Source: Citrobacter amalonaticus Y19
GTDB lineage: Bacteria > Pseudomonadota > Gammaproteobacteria > Enterobacterales > Enterobacteriaceae
Assembly (NCBI RefSeq): GCF_000981805.1
Contig: NZ_CP011132.1
Coordinates: forward strand, 5,332,001-5,396,000
Direction: 5' to 3'
DNA length: 64,000 nucleotides
Shown here: positions 32,134 through 41,127 of the stretch, in pieces
Layout of the letters: every line of letters begins with the position of its first letter
How positions within the stretch are numbered: the first letter of the stretch is position 1
Translations under genes and position numbers: made by a program
The notes under the pieces: generated by a model
What the model was told of the DNA's origin: nothing
The model's input: only the letters and a program-made list of their open reading frames with translations
Database searches by the model: none

Positions 32134-32922
32134 ATGTCTTCAATTCGTATGCCAGCATTGTTTTTGGGACACGGCAGCCCGATGAACGTTCTGGAAGATA
32201 ATCTGTATACCCGTGCCTGGCAGCAGCTTGGGGAGACTTTGCCACGTCCAAAAGCGATTGTGGTGGTGTCTGCCCACTGGTACACCCGAGGTACCGGCGT
32301 CACTGCGATGGAAGCGCCAAAGACTATTCATGATTTTGGCGGTTTCCCGCAGGCGTTGTACGACACGCACTACCCGGCGCCTGGCTCCCCTGAACTGGCG
32401 CAGCACCTGGTTGATTTGCTTTCACCGGTGCCGGTCGCGCTCGACAAAGAGGCCTGGGGGTTTGATCACGGTTCCTGGGGCGTGCTGATCAAGATGTACC
32501 CGGATGCCGATATTCCGATGGTGCAGTTGAGCATCGACAGCACGAAACCGGCGGCCTGGCACTTTGAGATTGGATGCAAACTGGCGACGCTGCGTGATGA
32601 AGGCATCATGCTGGTGGCCAGTGGTAACGTGGTGCATAACCTGCGCACGGCGCGCTGGCACGGCGATAATACGCCGTATCCGTGGGCAACCTCGTTCAAT
32701 GATTTTGTCAAAGCGAACCTGAGCTGGCAGGGACCGGTTGAACAGCATCCGCTGGTGAATTACCTCGATCACGAAGGCGGTTCACTGTCGAACCCGACGC
32801 CGGATCACTATCTGCCGCTGCTGTACATGTTAGGCGCGTGGGATGGCAAAGAGCCGGTGACGATCCCGGTCGACGGGATTGAGATGGGAAGTCTGAGTAT
32901 GTTGTCAGTGCAGGTAGGATGA
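32134..32922 (+). CDS. ygiD: 4,5-DOPA dioxygenase extradiol, YgiD
   Basis: This 262-residue member of the LigB family of extradiol dioxygenases uses Zn or Fe. The metal His are in LFLGHGSPMN, VVVSAHWYTRG and VASGNVVHNLR. E. coli YgiD is annotated nine residues longer at the N-terminus, but here an in-frame stop just upstream (32116-32118 region) fixes MSSIRMPAL. It is divergent from zupT. E. coli YgiD cleaves L-DOPA; the physiological substrate is unclear. Confidence 0.94.
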   Translation: MSSIRMPALFLGHGSPMNVLEDNLYTRAWQQLGETLPRPKAIVVVSAHWYTRGTGVTAMEAPKTIHDFGGFPQALYDTHYPAPGSPELAQHLVDLLSPVPVALDKEAWGFDHGSWGVLIKMYPDADIPMVQLSIDSTKPAAWHFEIGCKLATLRDEGIMLVASGNVVHNLRTARWHGDNTPYPWATSFNDFVKANLSWQGPVEQHPLVNYLDHEGGSLSNPTPDHYLPLLYMLGAWDGKEPVTIPVDGIEMGSLSMLSVQVG

Positions 32923-32925
32923 TGA

Positions 32926-33000
32926 ATGCCCGATGGCGCAACGCTTATCGGGCCTACAATTTGTGTCCTGGGCCGGGTGAGGCGGAGTCGCCACCCGGCA
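32926..33000. repeat. REP/BIME pair
   Basis: Inverted units ATGCCCGATGGCGCAACGCT ... CGGGCCTAC and GGCCGGGTGAGGCGGAGTCG ... CACCCGGCA lie between convergent ygiD and ygiC. Confidence 0.85.
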
Positions 33001-33007
33001 CAAGGAA

Positions 33008-34168
33008 CTACTCAACAAAAATATGCGGGTAGAAGCGGGACAGATCCTGGGTGATCAGCGCTCTGTCTTCGCGAATGCCGATCCCGGCAGGTTGATCGTT
33101 GATCAACCAACTGCCGATCAGCATATAGCTGTCGCCAAACTTCGGCAGTTGATAGAACTGCTGCACGATCATGCCTTCTTCGCCATACGGTCCTTCCACC
33201 GCTTCGATCGTTTTACCGTTCTCAATAATGGAGACGTTCGCGCCTTCACGCGAGAAGATCGGTTTCACGACGAATTTTTCCATCTGCGGATAGTCGTCTT
33301 CGGCGAAATACGCGGGAAGCAGGTTCGGATGGTTCGGGAACATCTCCCACAGCAGGGGCAACAGCGCCTTATTGGAGATAATGCTCTTCCAGGCCGGCTC
33401 CAGCCAGCGCACGCCAGCGTCTTCCAGCTTGGTGGAGAACATCTCGCGCAGCATAAACTCCCACGGATAGAGCTTGAACAGGTTGGCAATCACCTGATCC
33501 TGTAGATCCGTGAACTGACCTTTTTCACCGAGCCCAATATCTTCGATATAGAGAAATTCGGTGGCGATCTCCGCCTCTGCTGCGCAATCTTGTAGATACT
33601 GAATGGTTCCGCGATCTTCAACGGTATCGCGACAGCAGGTTAAATGCAGAAGCTGGAAACCATACTGCTCACGCAACTCGGCGAAACGTTCGATGAGCTT
33701 TTCTTGCAGGCTGTTAAACTGGTCGCTGCCTTCCGGCAGATTGCCCGCGTTGATCTGATCTTCAAGCCAGATCCACTGGAAGAACGCCGCTTCATACAGC
33801 GAGGTCGGAGTATCGGCGTTGTTCTCCAGCAGCTTCGGTTCACCGGTGCCATCCCACGCCAGATCAAGACGCGAATAGAGCGACGGCTGATGCGTCTGCC
33901 AGGACTGACGCACAAAGCCCCAGGTGTGCTTAGGAATACGGAATTTGGTCATCAGCTCGTCGCTGGCGATCACTTTCTCGACCACCTTGAGGCACATCTG
34001 ATGCAACTCGGCGGTCACATCTTCCAGCTTTTCAACCTGGGCTAGCGTGAGTTTGTAATAGGCGTCTTCACACCAGTACGGTTCGCCGTACATGGTGTGA
34101 AAATTGAAACCGTATTCGGTGGCTTTATCGCGCCAGTCCGGACGCTCGGTAATGCTGACTCTTTCCAT
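33008..34168 (-). CDS. ygiC: Glutathionylspermidine synthase-like ATP-grasp ligase YgiC
   Basis: This 386-residue protein has the length of E. coli YgiC. It is homologous to the C-terminal synthetase domain of GspS but lacks the amidase half. Motifs are WDGTGEPKLLENNADTPTSL, KFVVKPIFSREGANVSI (ATP-grasp Lys) and the C-terminal GIGIREDRALITQDLSRF. It sits 5 bases after ygiB and forms the tolC-ygiB-ygiC unit. It probably ligates an amine to a peptide; the substrate is not known. Confidence 0.93.
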   Translation of the reverse strand: MERVSITERPDWRDKATEYGFNFHTMYGEPYWCEDAYYKLTLAQVEKLEDVTAELHQMCLKVVEKVIASDELMTKFRIPKHTWGFVRQSWQTHQPSLYSRLDLAWDGTGEPKLLENNADTPTSLYEAAFFQWIWLEDQINAGNLPEGSDQFNSLQEKLIERFAELREQYGFQLLHLTCCRDTVEDRGTIQYLQDCAAEAEIATEFLYIEDIGLGEKGQFTDLQDQVIANLFKLYPWEFMLREMFSTKLEDAGVRWLEPAWKSIISNKALLPLLWEMFPNHPNLLPAYFAEDDYPQMEKFVVKPIFSREGANVSIIENGKTIEAVEGPYGEEGMIVQQFYQLPKFGDSYMLIGSWLINDQPAGIGIREDRALITQDLSRFYPHIFVE

Positions 34169-34173
34169 GCGTA

Positions 34174-34839
34174 TCAGCCGCCCATTGAACGCGTGGAGGT
34201 GCCGCTTGCGCTACGCTGCATGGTGCTCTGTTTGGCAACAGATTCGCCGAAGCCGCCGCGCGTCACGGTAGAGGTGGTCGCAGGTTTCGGCGCCATGGCG
34301 GTTTTCGGAACCGTCATCGTGCGGCCAGGCTGCGCTGCGCCGTAGTTTTTACCGCCCGCATCGGTGTATTTACCGTAAGCCGGGCTGGCCGGGTTTTTCG
34401 AACTGAACAGCGGCTGCTGTGCAAAGCCCGCGCCGCCGCCCATCATGCGGCCCATCATATAACCCGCCATCAGCGGCATCCAGAAACTGCCGCTGGACTG
34501 CTGGGCCTGCGCTTCTGGCGCCATGCCTGCCTGTGCAGGGGCTTGCTGGCACTGGCCTTCACCGAACTCGGCGACACAATCTTCGCGAGTGGCATATTTC
34601 GGGGCAGTACGTTCCGCTTCTTTCAACGCGTTATTGAACGCCGTGGTACATTCCGCGCTTTTGCCCGGATTGGCTGCCGAGCAGTCATCCGCATTCTGAT
34701 ACAGCGACACGGTTTCATCGCTTTTCTCACAGCCCGCCAGCATAAACACAGCGGTAACGGCTAACGCGACAGGCGTCAGATGGCGCGCGCTCCAGCTTTT
34801 GCGGAACGATGCGTGATGGATGGATTTTGTCCGTTTCAT
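34174..34839 (-). CDS. ygiB: DUF1190 lipoprotein-like protein YgiB
   Basis: This is a 221-residue protein (E. coli 223). After a basic N-terminus, a hydrophobic segment ends in the lipobox FMLAGC (Cys about residue 36). A Cys-containing domain follows (ADDCSAANPGKSAECTTAF, REDCVAEFGEGQCQQ), then a Gly/Met-rich segment (YMMGRMMGGGAGF) and a Ser/Thr/Ala-rich tail. The function is unknown. It is cotranscribed with tolC (149-base gap containing an ACGGGGC/GCCCCGT stem at 34963-34980) and ygiC, in the MarA/SoxS/Rob regulon in E. coli. Confidence 0.93.
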   Translation of the reverse strand: MKRTKSIHHASFRKSWSARHLTPVALAVTAVFMLAGCEKSDETVSLYQNADDCSAANPGKSAECTTAFNNALKEAERTAPKYATREDCVAEFGEGQCQQAPAQAGMAPEAQAQQSSGSFWMPLMAGYMMGRMMGGGAGFAQQPLFSSKNPASPAYGKYTDAGGKNYGAAQPGRTMTVPKTAMAPKPATTSTVTRGGFGESVAKQSTMQRSASGTSTRSMGG

Positions 34840-34988
34840 TTTTGTCTTTCCTGGACCCAGTGGTTATTACTGCTCAGGATAGAGGATGAGTGGTTGAAAA
34901 TGAAGCGAGAAGAGGCTGGAATGCGGCCCAATGGCCCGATCTTTACGTTGCCTTACGTTCAGACGGGGCCGAAGCCCCGTCATCACGT

Positions 34989-36470
34989 TTAATGACGGAA
35001 CGGATTGTTACCGTTGCTGCTGGAAGAACGTGCTGATGCCGGCTGCGCGGCGGGCGCTGCCGTGTTGGCGGTATAGCCATCGGCGTTAGCGTCCATCTGC
35101 GGGGTTTCAGGCGCGACGTGTTCCGGAGAGGTGGAAATCGGTTTGCCCAGCGTGTTGTTCAGCGCCACCAGATCCTGCTCGTTCAACGTCCCCAGTGCTG
35201 ACTTAATATTCAGTTGGTTGATCAAGTAGTTATAACGCGCATTCGCCAGTTGTTGCTTGGCGTTGTACAGCGTGGTGGTCGCATCCAGCACATCAACGAT
35301 GGTACGCGTACCCACGGAGTAGCCCGCTTCCATCGCATCTAATGAGCTCTGGGCGGAAACCACGGCTTGTTTGTACGCGTTAATGCTGCTGATTGACGCA
35401 TTGATGTTGTTGAAGGATGAACGTACGGTCTGCACCACGCTGCGGTGGGCGCTTTCCAGTTGTTCGCTGGCGCCAACAAAGTTGTATTGCGCCTGTTTCA
35501 CCTGCGAGTTAACCATCCCGCCCTGATAAATTGGCAGCGAGAAGCTCAGGCCGATTTTGTTCTGGCCCATGTTGCTGTCGTCATACTGGGAGCCTGTTGC
35601 GCCACGTGTTTTAGAACCGCTGTACGAGGTGTCAGAAACACCGGTAGAGGCGGTTAAATCCAGCGTTGGCAGATGACCATCTTGCGCCTGGCGGATTTGC
35701 TCACGTGCCAAATCCTGGCTCAGACGGGCCTGCAACAGGGTCAGGTTACGGTTTTCGGCTTCTTTCAGCAGGGCGTTCACCGCCTGCGGTTTGTCAGTTT
35801 TGAAGCTGTCAACGTTCAGCGACGCCAGTTCCGGGTAGTAGTTGCCGGTGACCTGACGCAGTTCTTCTACCGCATTGTCGAGATCGTTACGAGCCGTCAC
35901 TTCGTTCGCCAGCACGGTATCGTATTGTGAACGGGCGTTTTGCACGTCAGTGATTGCCACCAGACCGACGTTGAAACGCTGGGTGGTTTGATCCAACTGA
36001 CGATAAATCGCCTCTTTCTGCGCCTGGGTGTAAGAGAGAACGTCAATGGCGTTCAGCACTTTAAAATAGGCGCTCGCGGTGTTGAGGATCAGCGTCTGCT
36101 GGTCCGTCTGGAAGGTCACGTCCTGAATACCCGCAGATTTTTCCTGCAAGGTCAGCGCACGCCATTTCGACATATCGAAAAGGGTCTGCGTTAATTGCAG
36201 GGACGCGCTGGTGGCGTTCGAGTTCACGCCGTTCGCATCGCGGTAGCCATTGCTGTAGGTGTAATCGGCACCTAAGCCCAGTTGAGGCAGTAAAGGACTA
36301 CGTGCTTCGTTAATTTTTTCGAATGCAGCATCGCGATCGGCGGCGGACTTACGCAATTCCGGGTTGCTCAGGCGTGCTTGCTGATAAACTTGCATCAGGT
36401 TCTCTGCCTGGCTCAGTGTGCTGAACCCCGACAGGCTCAGGCCGATAAGGATGGGGAGCAATTTCTTCAT
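34989..36470 (-). CDS. tolC: Outer-membrane efflux channel TolC
   Basis: This 493-residue protein has the length of E. coli TolC. The start is MKKLLPILIGLSL with signal peptidase cleavage after LSQA; a methionine two codons upstream (36476) is also in frame. The mature protein has two tandem repeats, each ending in the coiled-coil tunnel and beta-barrel strands (for example YSVGTRTIVDVLDATTTLYN). It is the exit duct of AcrAB, EmrAB, MacAB and type I secretion. A marbox lies upstream. The C-terminal tail is Ser/Asn-rich and variable. Confidence 0.98.
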   Translation of the reverse strand: MKKLLPILIGLSLSGFSTLSQAENLMQVYQQARLSNPELRKSAADRDAAFEKINEARSPLLPQLGLGADYTYSNGYRDANGVNSNATSASLQLTQTLFDMSKWRALTLQEKSAGIQDVTFQTDQQTLILNTASAYFKVLNAIDVLSYTQAQKEAIYRQLDQTTQRFNVGLVAITDVQNARSQYDTVLANEVTARNDLDNAVEELRQVTGNYYPELASLNVDSFKTDKPQAVNALLKEAENRNLTLLQARLSQDLAREQIRQAQDGHLPTLDLTASTGVSDTSYSGSKTRGATGSQYDDSNMGQNKIGLSFSLPIYQGGMVNSQVKQAQYNFVGASEQLESAHRSVVQTVRSSFNNINASISSINAYKQAVVSAQSSLDAMEAGYSVGTRTIVDVLDATTTLYNAKQQLANARYNYLINQLNIKSALGTLNEQDLVALNNTLGKPISTSPEHVAPETPQMDANADGYTANTAAPAAQPASARSSSSNGNNPFRH

Positions 36471-36557
36471 TTGCATTCCTTGTTGTGAAGCAGTATTTAG
36501 CGCTGATCAAATTTTAAAAAATAATTGCTGATTCTAGCAGAATCCGCCACTGCAAAA

Positions 36558-36576
36558 AGTTGGCGTTCTGTGCCAT
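36558..36576 (-). promoter_or_regulatory. Marbox upstream of tolC
   Basis: On the minus strand the sequence ATGGCACAGAACGCCAACT fits the Mar/Sox/Rob box pattern AYnGCACnnWnnRYYAAAY except at the end, and resembles the tolC marbox of E. coli from memory. It is about 90-105 bases upstream of the tolC start and would couple tolC to MarA, SoxS and Rob. Confidence 0.65.
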
Positions 36577-36675
36577 CAGGCGTTAATTTGCACCAATTTA
36601 CCACAAGGTCGATGAAACGGCAGTCAAACGCCTATGATATTCACATTTAAATCATTATTGGTACAGGACGGCACA

Positions 36676-37308
36676 ATGCGCAAATCAGGCAACTCGCCAG
36701 TAACTTTCTCCAAAAACGATGTAGAAATTATTGCACGAGAAACGCTATATCGCGGTTTTTTTTCGTTGGATCTTTATCGCTTCCGCCACCGTTTGTTCAA
36801 CGGTGAAATGAGTCAGGAGGTGCGTAGAGAAATTTTTGAGCGCGGTCATGCGGCAGTCTTGCTACCCTTTGACCCTGAGCGGGACGAAGTGGTGCTGGTC
36901 GAACAGGTGCGCATCGCGGCGTATGACACCAGTGAAACCCCGTGGCTACTGGAAATGGTGGCAGGGATGATCGAAGAGGGGGAAAGCGTCGATGATGTGG
37001 CCCGCCGTGAAGCGATGGAAGAGGCCGGCATCGAGGTGAAACGGACGAAACCGGTACTCAGTTTTCTGGCAAGCCCGGGTGGCACCAGTGAGCGCTCGTC
37101 AATTATAGTGGGTGAAGTGGACGCCACGACCGCAAACGGGATTCACGGTCTGGCTGATGAAAACGAAGATATTCGGGTTCATGTGGTAAGCCGGGAACAG
37201 GCCTACCGTTGGGTTGAAGAGGGGAAAATTGATAACGCGTCTGCGGTCATCGCCCTGCAATGGCTGCAACTGCACTATAAAGAGTTAATAAACGAGTGGA
37301 AAAAATGA
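36676..37308 (+). CDS. nudF: ADP-ribose pyrophosphatase
   Basis: This 210-residue Nudix hydrolase cleaves ADP-ribose to AMP and ribose 5-phosphate. The Nudix box is GMIEEGESVDDVARREAMEE followed by AGIEV. It starts at MRKSGNSPVTF, the position equivalent to E. coli MLKPDNLPVTF; the frame is open further upstream. The stop overlaps the yqiB start (ATGA), the head of the nudF-yqiB-cpdA-yqiA-parE cluster, divergent from tolC. Confidence 0.96.
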   Translation: MRKSGNSPVTFSKNDVEIIARETLYRGFFSLDLYRFRHRLFNGEMSQEVRREIFERGHAAVLLPFDPERDEVVLVEQVRIAAYDTSETPWLLEMVAGMIEEGESVDDVARREAMEEAGIEVKRTKPVLSFLASPGGTSERSSIIVGEVDATTANGIHGLADENEDIRVHVVSREQAYRWVEEGKIDNASAVIALQWLQLHYKELINEWKK

Positions 37309-37727
37309 AGCGCTATACACCTGACTTCCCTGAAATGATGCGTCTTTGCGAAACGAACTTTTCGCAGCTGCGACGCCTGCTGCCGCGCAATGATGCGCCT
37401 GGCGAAACGGTAAGTTACCAGGTGGGCAACGCACAATATCGGTTAACGATTGTTGAATCGACCCGATACACGACGCTGGTGACGGTCGAGCAGACGGCGC
37501 CGACCATCACTTACTGGAGCCTGCCGTCACTGACCGTGCGGCTCTACCATGACGCCATGGTCGCCGAAGTGTGTTCAAGTCAGCAGATCTTTCGCTTCAA
37601 AGCACGGTATGATTATCCAAATAAAAAGTTGCATCAACGCGACGAAAAGCATCAAATTAATCAGTTTCTGGCCGACTGGCTGCGATACTGTTTAGCACAT
37701 GGAGCGATGGCGATTCCGGTTTACTAG
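37305..37727 (+). CDS. yqiB: DUF1249 protein YqiB
   Basis: This 140-residue protein has the length of E. coli YqiB. Conserved segments are MKRYTPDFPEMMRLCE, RLLPRND and YDYPNKKLHQRDEKHQINQF. It is cytoplasmic with no signal. Its start overlaps the nudF stop, so it is translationally coupled. The function is unknown; it always sits between nudF and cpdA in enterobacteria. Confidence 0.95.
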   Translation: MKRYTPDFPEMMRLCETNFSQLRRLLPRNDAPGETVSYQVGNAQYRLTIVESTRYTTLVTVEQTAPTITYWSLPSLTVRLYHDAMVAEVCSSQQIFRFKARYDYPNKKLHQRDEKHQINQFLADWLRYCLAHGAMAIPVY

Positions 37728-37751
37728 CGTCGTGAAACCTAAGGACACCAT

Positions 37752-38579
37752 TTGGAAAGCCTGTTAAACCTTTCTCTGGCTGGTGAGGCCAGGGTCAGGA
37801 TCTTACAAATTACTGATACTCACCTGTTTGCCGAAAAGCACGAAACGCTGTTGGGCGTAAACACCTGGGAAAGCTACCAGGCCGTGTTGGATGCCATTCA
37901 TGCCGATGGGCAAGAATACGATCTGATCGTGGCGACAGGTGATTTAGCTCAGGATCAAACCGCTGCGGCCTATCAGCATTTTGCTGAAGGCATCGCAAGC
38001 TTTCGCGCGCCTTGCGTTTGGTTGCCCGGTAACCATGACTTTCAGCCCGCGATGTACAGTGCGTTACAGGAAGCGGGGATCTCCCCGGCAAAGTGCGTCA
38101 TGATTGGCGACCAGTGGCAGATCCTGCTGCTGGACAGTCAGGTCTTCGGCGTGCCTCACGGCGAACTGAGTGAATTTCAGCTCGAGTGGCTGGAGCGCAA
38201 ACTGGCTGAGGCGCCTGAACGCAACACTCTGCTGCTTCTGCATCATCACCCCATGCCTTCGGGATGCAGTTGGCTGGATCAACACAGCCTGCGTAACGCG
38301 GCAGAACTGGACAACGTGCTGGTGAATTACCCGCGCGTGAAGTATCTGCTTTGTGGGCATATTCATCAGGAACTGGATCTCGACTGGAATGGCCGCCGTC
38401 TGCTGGCGACGCCCTCAACCTGCGTCCAGTTTAAACCTCACTGCGCGAACTTTACCCTTGATAACATCGCTCCGGGCTGGCGTACGCTGGAGCTGTTTGC
38501 CGACGGTACGTTGAATACGGACGTCTGTCGTTTGCAGGGTACTGAGTTCCGACCTGATACCGCTTCTGAAGGCTACTGA
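37752..38579 (+). CDS. cpdA: 3',5'-cyclic AMP phosphodiesterase
   Basis: This 275-residue class III cAMP phosphodiesterase starts at TTG, as in E. coli CpdA, with AAGGACACC upstream. Metallophosphoesterase motifs in order are QITDTHLF, ATGDLAQD, LPGNHDFQ, LLLHHHP and CGHIHQEL. It lowers cAMP and so modulates CRP-dependent promoters such as the sugar cassette at 42 kb. The stop overlaps the yqiA start by one base. Confidence 0.97.
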   Translation: MESLLNLSLAGEARVRILQITDTHLFAEKHETLLGVNTWESYQAVLDAIHADGQEYDLIVATGDLAQDQTAAAYQHFAEGIASFRAPCVWLPGNHDFQPAMYSALQEAGISPAKCVMIGDQWQILLLDSQVFGVPHGELSEFQLEWLERKLAEAPERNTLLLLHHHPMPSGCSWLDQHSLRNAAELDNVLVNYPRVKYLLCGHIHQELDLDWNGRRLLATPSTCVQFKPHCANFTLDNIAPGWRTLELFADGTLNTDVCRLQGTEFRPDTASEGY

Positions 38580-39160
38580 TGTCTACGCTTCTTTATTTGC
38601 ACGGCTTCAATAGCTCGCCCCGGTCCGCGAAGGCCTGCCTGCTGAAAAACTGGCTGCGAGAACAGTATCCCCATGTTGAGATGATTGTGCCTCAGTTGCC
38701 GCCGTATCCGGCCGATGCCGCAGAGATGCTGGAGTCTATCGTGCTGGAACATGGCGGTGAAGCATTCGGCGTGGTGGGATCGTCGTTAGGCGGCTATTAC
38801 GCCACCTGGTTGTCGCAGTGCTTTATGCTGCCCGCGGTTGTTGTCAACCCGGCAGTCCGGCCATTTGAACTGTTGATCGACTACCTCGGTCAGAACGAGA
38901 ACCCCTACACGGGGCAGCAATATGTGCTAGAGTCACGCCATATTTACGATCTTAAAGTCATGCAGATCGACCCGCTGGAAGCGTCGGATTTAATCTGGCT
39001 GCTGCAACAGACGGGAGATGAAGTGCTGGACTACCGCCAGGCGGTGGCGTATTACGCCTCTTGCCGCCAGACTGTTATTGAAGGTGGAAACCATGCATTC
39101 ACGGGCTTCGAAGATTATTTCAACCCGATTGTCGATTTCCTTGGACTGCACAGTTGCTGA
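38579..39160 (+). CDS. yqiA: Esterase YqiA
   Basis: This 193-residue alpha/beta-hydrolase has the nucleophile elbow GSSLGG (VVGSSLGGYYATWL), the oxyanion LYLHGFNSSP and the C-terminal catalytic His in EGGNHAFTGFEDY. E. coli YqiA hydrolyses palmitoyl-CoA and p-nitrophenyl esters. It lies between cpdA and parE and is translationally coupled to cpdA. Confidence 0.95.
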   Translation: MSTLLYLHGFNSSPRSAKACLLKNWLREQYPHVEMIVPQLPPYPADAAEMLESIVLEHGGEAFGVVGSSLGGYYATWLSQCFMLPAVVVNPAVRPFELLIDYLGQNENPYTGQQYVLESRHIYDLKVMQIDPLEASDLIWLLQQTGDEVLDYRQAVAYYASCRQTVIEGGNHAFTGFEDYFNPIVDFLGLHSC

Positions 39161-39187
39161 CAATCATTTCGAATTGCTATTAAAACC

Positions 39188-41080
39188 ATGACGCAAACTT
39201 ATAACGCTGATGCCATTGAGGTACTCACTGGGCTTGAGCCGGTACGCCGCCGCCCAGGGATGTATACCGATACGACCCGCCCCAACCATCTTGGGCAGGA
39301 AGTGATTGATAACAGTGTGGATGAAGCACTGGCGGGCCACGCAAAACGCGTGGATGTGATTTTACATGCCGATCAATCTCTGGAAGTTATCGATGACGGT
39401 CGCGGCATGCCCGTGGACATTCACCCGGAAGAGGGCGTTCCGGCGGTTGAACTGATCCTCTGTCGACTGCACGCGGGTGGGAAGTTCTCGAACAAGAACT
39501 ATCAGTTCTCCGGCGGCCTGCACGGCGTAGGGATCTCCGTGGTTAACGCCCTGTCGAAGCGCGTGGAAGTGAACGTGCGTCGTGATGGTCAGGTGTATAA
39601 CATTGCGTTTGAGAACGGTGATAAGGTTCAGGATTTGCAGGTTGTTGGCACCTGCGGTAAACGCAATACCGGCACCAGCGTTCATTTCTGGCCTGACGAA
39701 ACCTTTTTTGATAGTCCGCGCTTTTCCGTCTCTCGCTTAACGCACGTGCTGAAAGCCAAAGCCGTGCTGTGTCCTGGCGTTGAAATCACCTTTAAAGATG
39801 AAGTCAATAACAGCGAACAGCGCTGGTGCTATCAGGATGGTCTGAACGACTATCTGGGCGAAGCGGTAAACGGCCTGCCTACGCTGCCGGAAAAACCGTT
39901 CATCGGCAATTTCTCCGGTGACACCGAAACGGTCGACTGGGCGCTGCTGTGGCTACCGGAAGGCGGTGAACTGCTGACCGAAAGCTACGTGAACCTGATC
40001 CCGACCATGCAGGGCGGCACGCACGTGAACGGTCTGCGTCAGGGGTTGCTCGATGCGATGCGTGAGTTCTGCGAATACCGCAACATTCTGCCGCGCGGCG
40101 TGAAGCTTTCGGCAGAAGATATCTGGGATCGCTGCGCCTATGTGCTGTCGGTGAAAATGCAGGATCCGCAGTTTGCCGGACAGACCAAAGAGCGTCTGTC
40201 GTCACGTCAGTGTGCGGCATTTGTTTCCGGCGTAGTGAAAGATGCCTTCAGCCTGTGGCTGAACCAGAACGTCCAGTCGGCCGAACTGCTGGCGGAGATG
40301 GTTATCTCCAGCGCCCAGCGTCGACTGCGTGCGGCGAAGAAAGTGGTGCGTAAAAAACTGACCAGTGGTCCGGCACTGCCGGGGAAGCTGGCGGACTGCA
40401 CCGCGCAGGATCTGAATCGTACCGAACTGTTCCTGGTGGAAGGGGATTCGGCGGGCGGCTCTGCCAAACAGGCGCGCGATCGTGAATATCAGGCGATCAT
40501 GCCGCTTAAGGGTAAGATCCTGAACACCTGGGAAGTCTCTTCTGATGAAGTGCTGGCCTCGCAGGAAGTACACGATATTTCTGTCGCGATCGGTATCGAT
40601 CCGGACAGCGACGATCTGAGCCAGTTACGTTACGGCAAGATCTGTATCCTGGCGGATGCGGACTCCGATGGTCTGCACATCGCCACGCTGCTCTGCGCGC
40701 TGTTTGTGCGGCATTTCCGTACGCTGGTAAAACACGGCCACGTTTATGTCGCCCTGCCGCCGTTGTACCGTATCGACCTCGGCAAAGAGGTCTATTACGC
40801 GCTGACGGAAGAAGAGAAAGCGGGCGTGCTGGAACAGTTGAAGCGCAAGAAAGGCAAGCCGAACGTACAGCGCTTTAAAGGGTTGGGTGAAATGAACCCG
40901 ATGCAGTTGCGCGAAACCACGCTGGATCCCAACACTCGTCGTCTGGTCCAGCTCATCATTGATGATGAGGACGATCAGCGTACCAACGCCATGATGGATA
41001 TGCTGTTGGCGAAGAAACGCTCCGAAGATCGTCGTAACTGGTTGCAGGAAAAAGGCGACCTCGCGGAACTTGACGGGTAA
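39188..41080 (+). CDS. parE: DNA topoisomerase IV subunit B
   Basis: This 630-residue protein has the same length as E. coli ParE. The GHKL ATPase has VIDNSVDEALAGHA, IDDGRGMPV and SGGLHGVGISVVNALS; the TOPRIM domain has LVEGDSAGGSAKQA and ADADSDGLHI. With ParC it decatenates daughter chromosomes. It is the last gene of the nudF-parE cluster; parC lies 10 kb downstream, after the sugar cassette and qseBC. Confidence 0.98.
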   Translation: MTQTYNADAIEVLTGLEPVRRRPGMYTDTTRPNHLGQEVIDNSVDEALAGHAKRVDVILHADQSLEVIDDGRGMPVDIHPEEGVPAVELILCRLHAGGKFSNKNYQFSGGLHGVGISVVNALSKRVEVNVRRDGQVYNIAFENGDKVQDLQVVGTCGKRNTGTSVHFWPDETFFDSPRFSVSRLTHVLKAKAVLCPGVEITFKDEVNNSEQRWCYQDGLNDYLGEAVNGLPTLPEKPFIGNFSGDTETVDWALLWLPEGGELLTESYVNLIPTMQGGTHVNGLRQGLLDAMREFCEYRNILPRGVKLSAEDIWDRCAYVLSVKMQDPQFAGQTKERLSSRQCAAFVSGVVKDAFSLWLNQNVQSAELLAEMVISSAQRRLRAAKKVVRKKLTSGPALPGKLADCTAQDLNRTELFLVEGDSAGGSAKQARDREYQAIMPLKGKILNTWEVSSDEVLASQEVHDISVAIGIDPDSDDLSQLRYGKICILADADSDGLHIATLLCALFVRHFRTLVKHGHVYVALPPLYRIDLGKEVYYALTEEEKAGVLEQLKRKKGKPNVQRFKGLGEMNPMQLRETTLDPNTRRLVQLIIDDEDDQRTNAMMDMLLAKKRSEDRRNWLQEKGDLAELDG

Positions 41081-41127
41081 TTGTGTCGTTGTGCCGGGTG
41101 GCGTCATTCGCGCGCCCTCCGGTACGA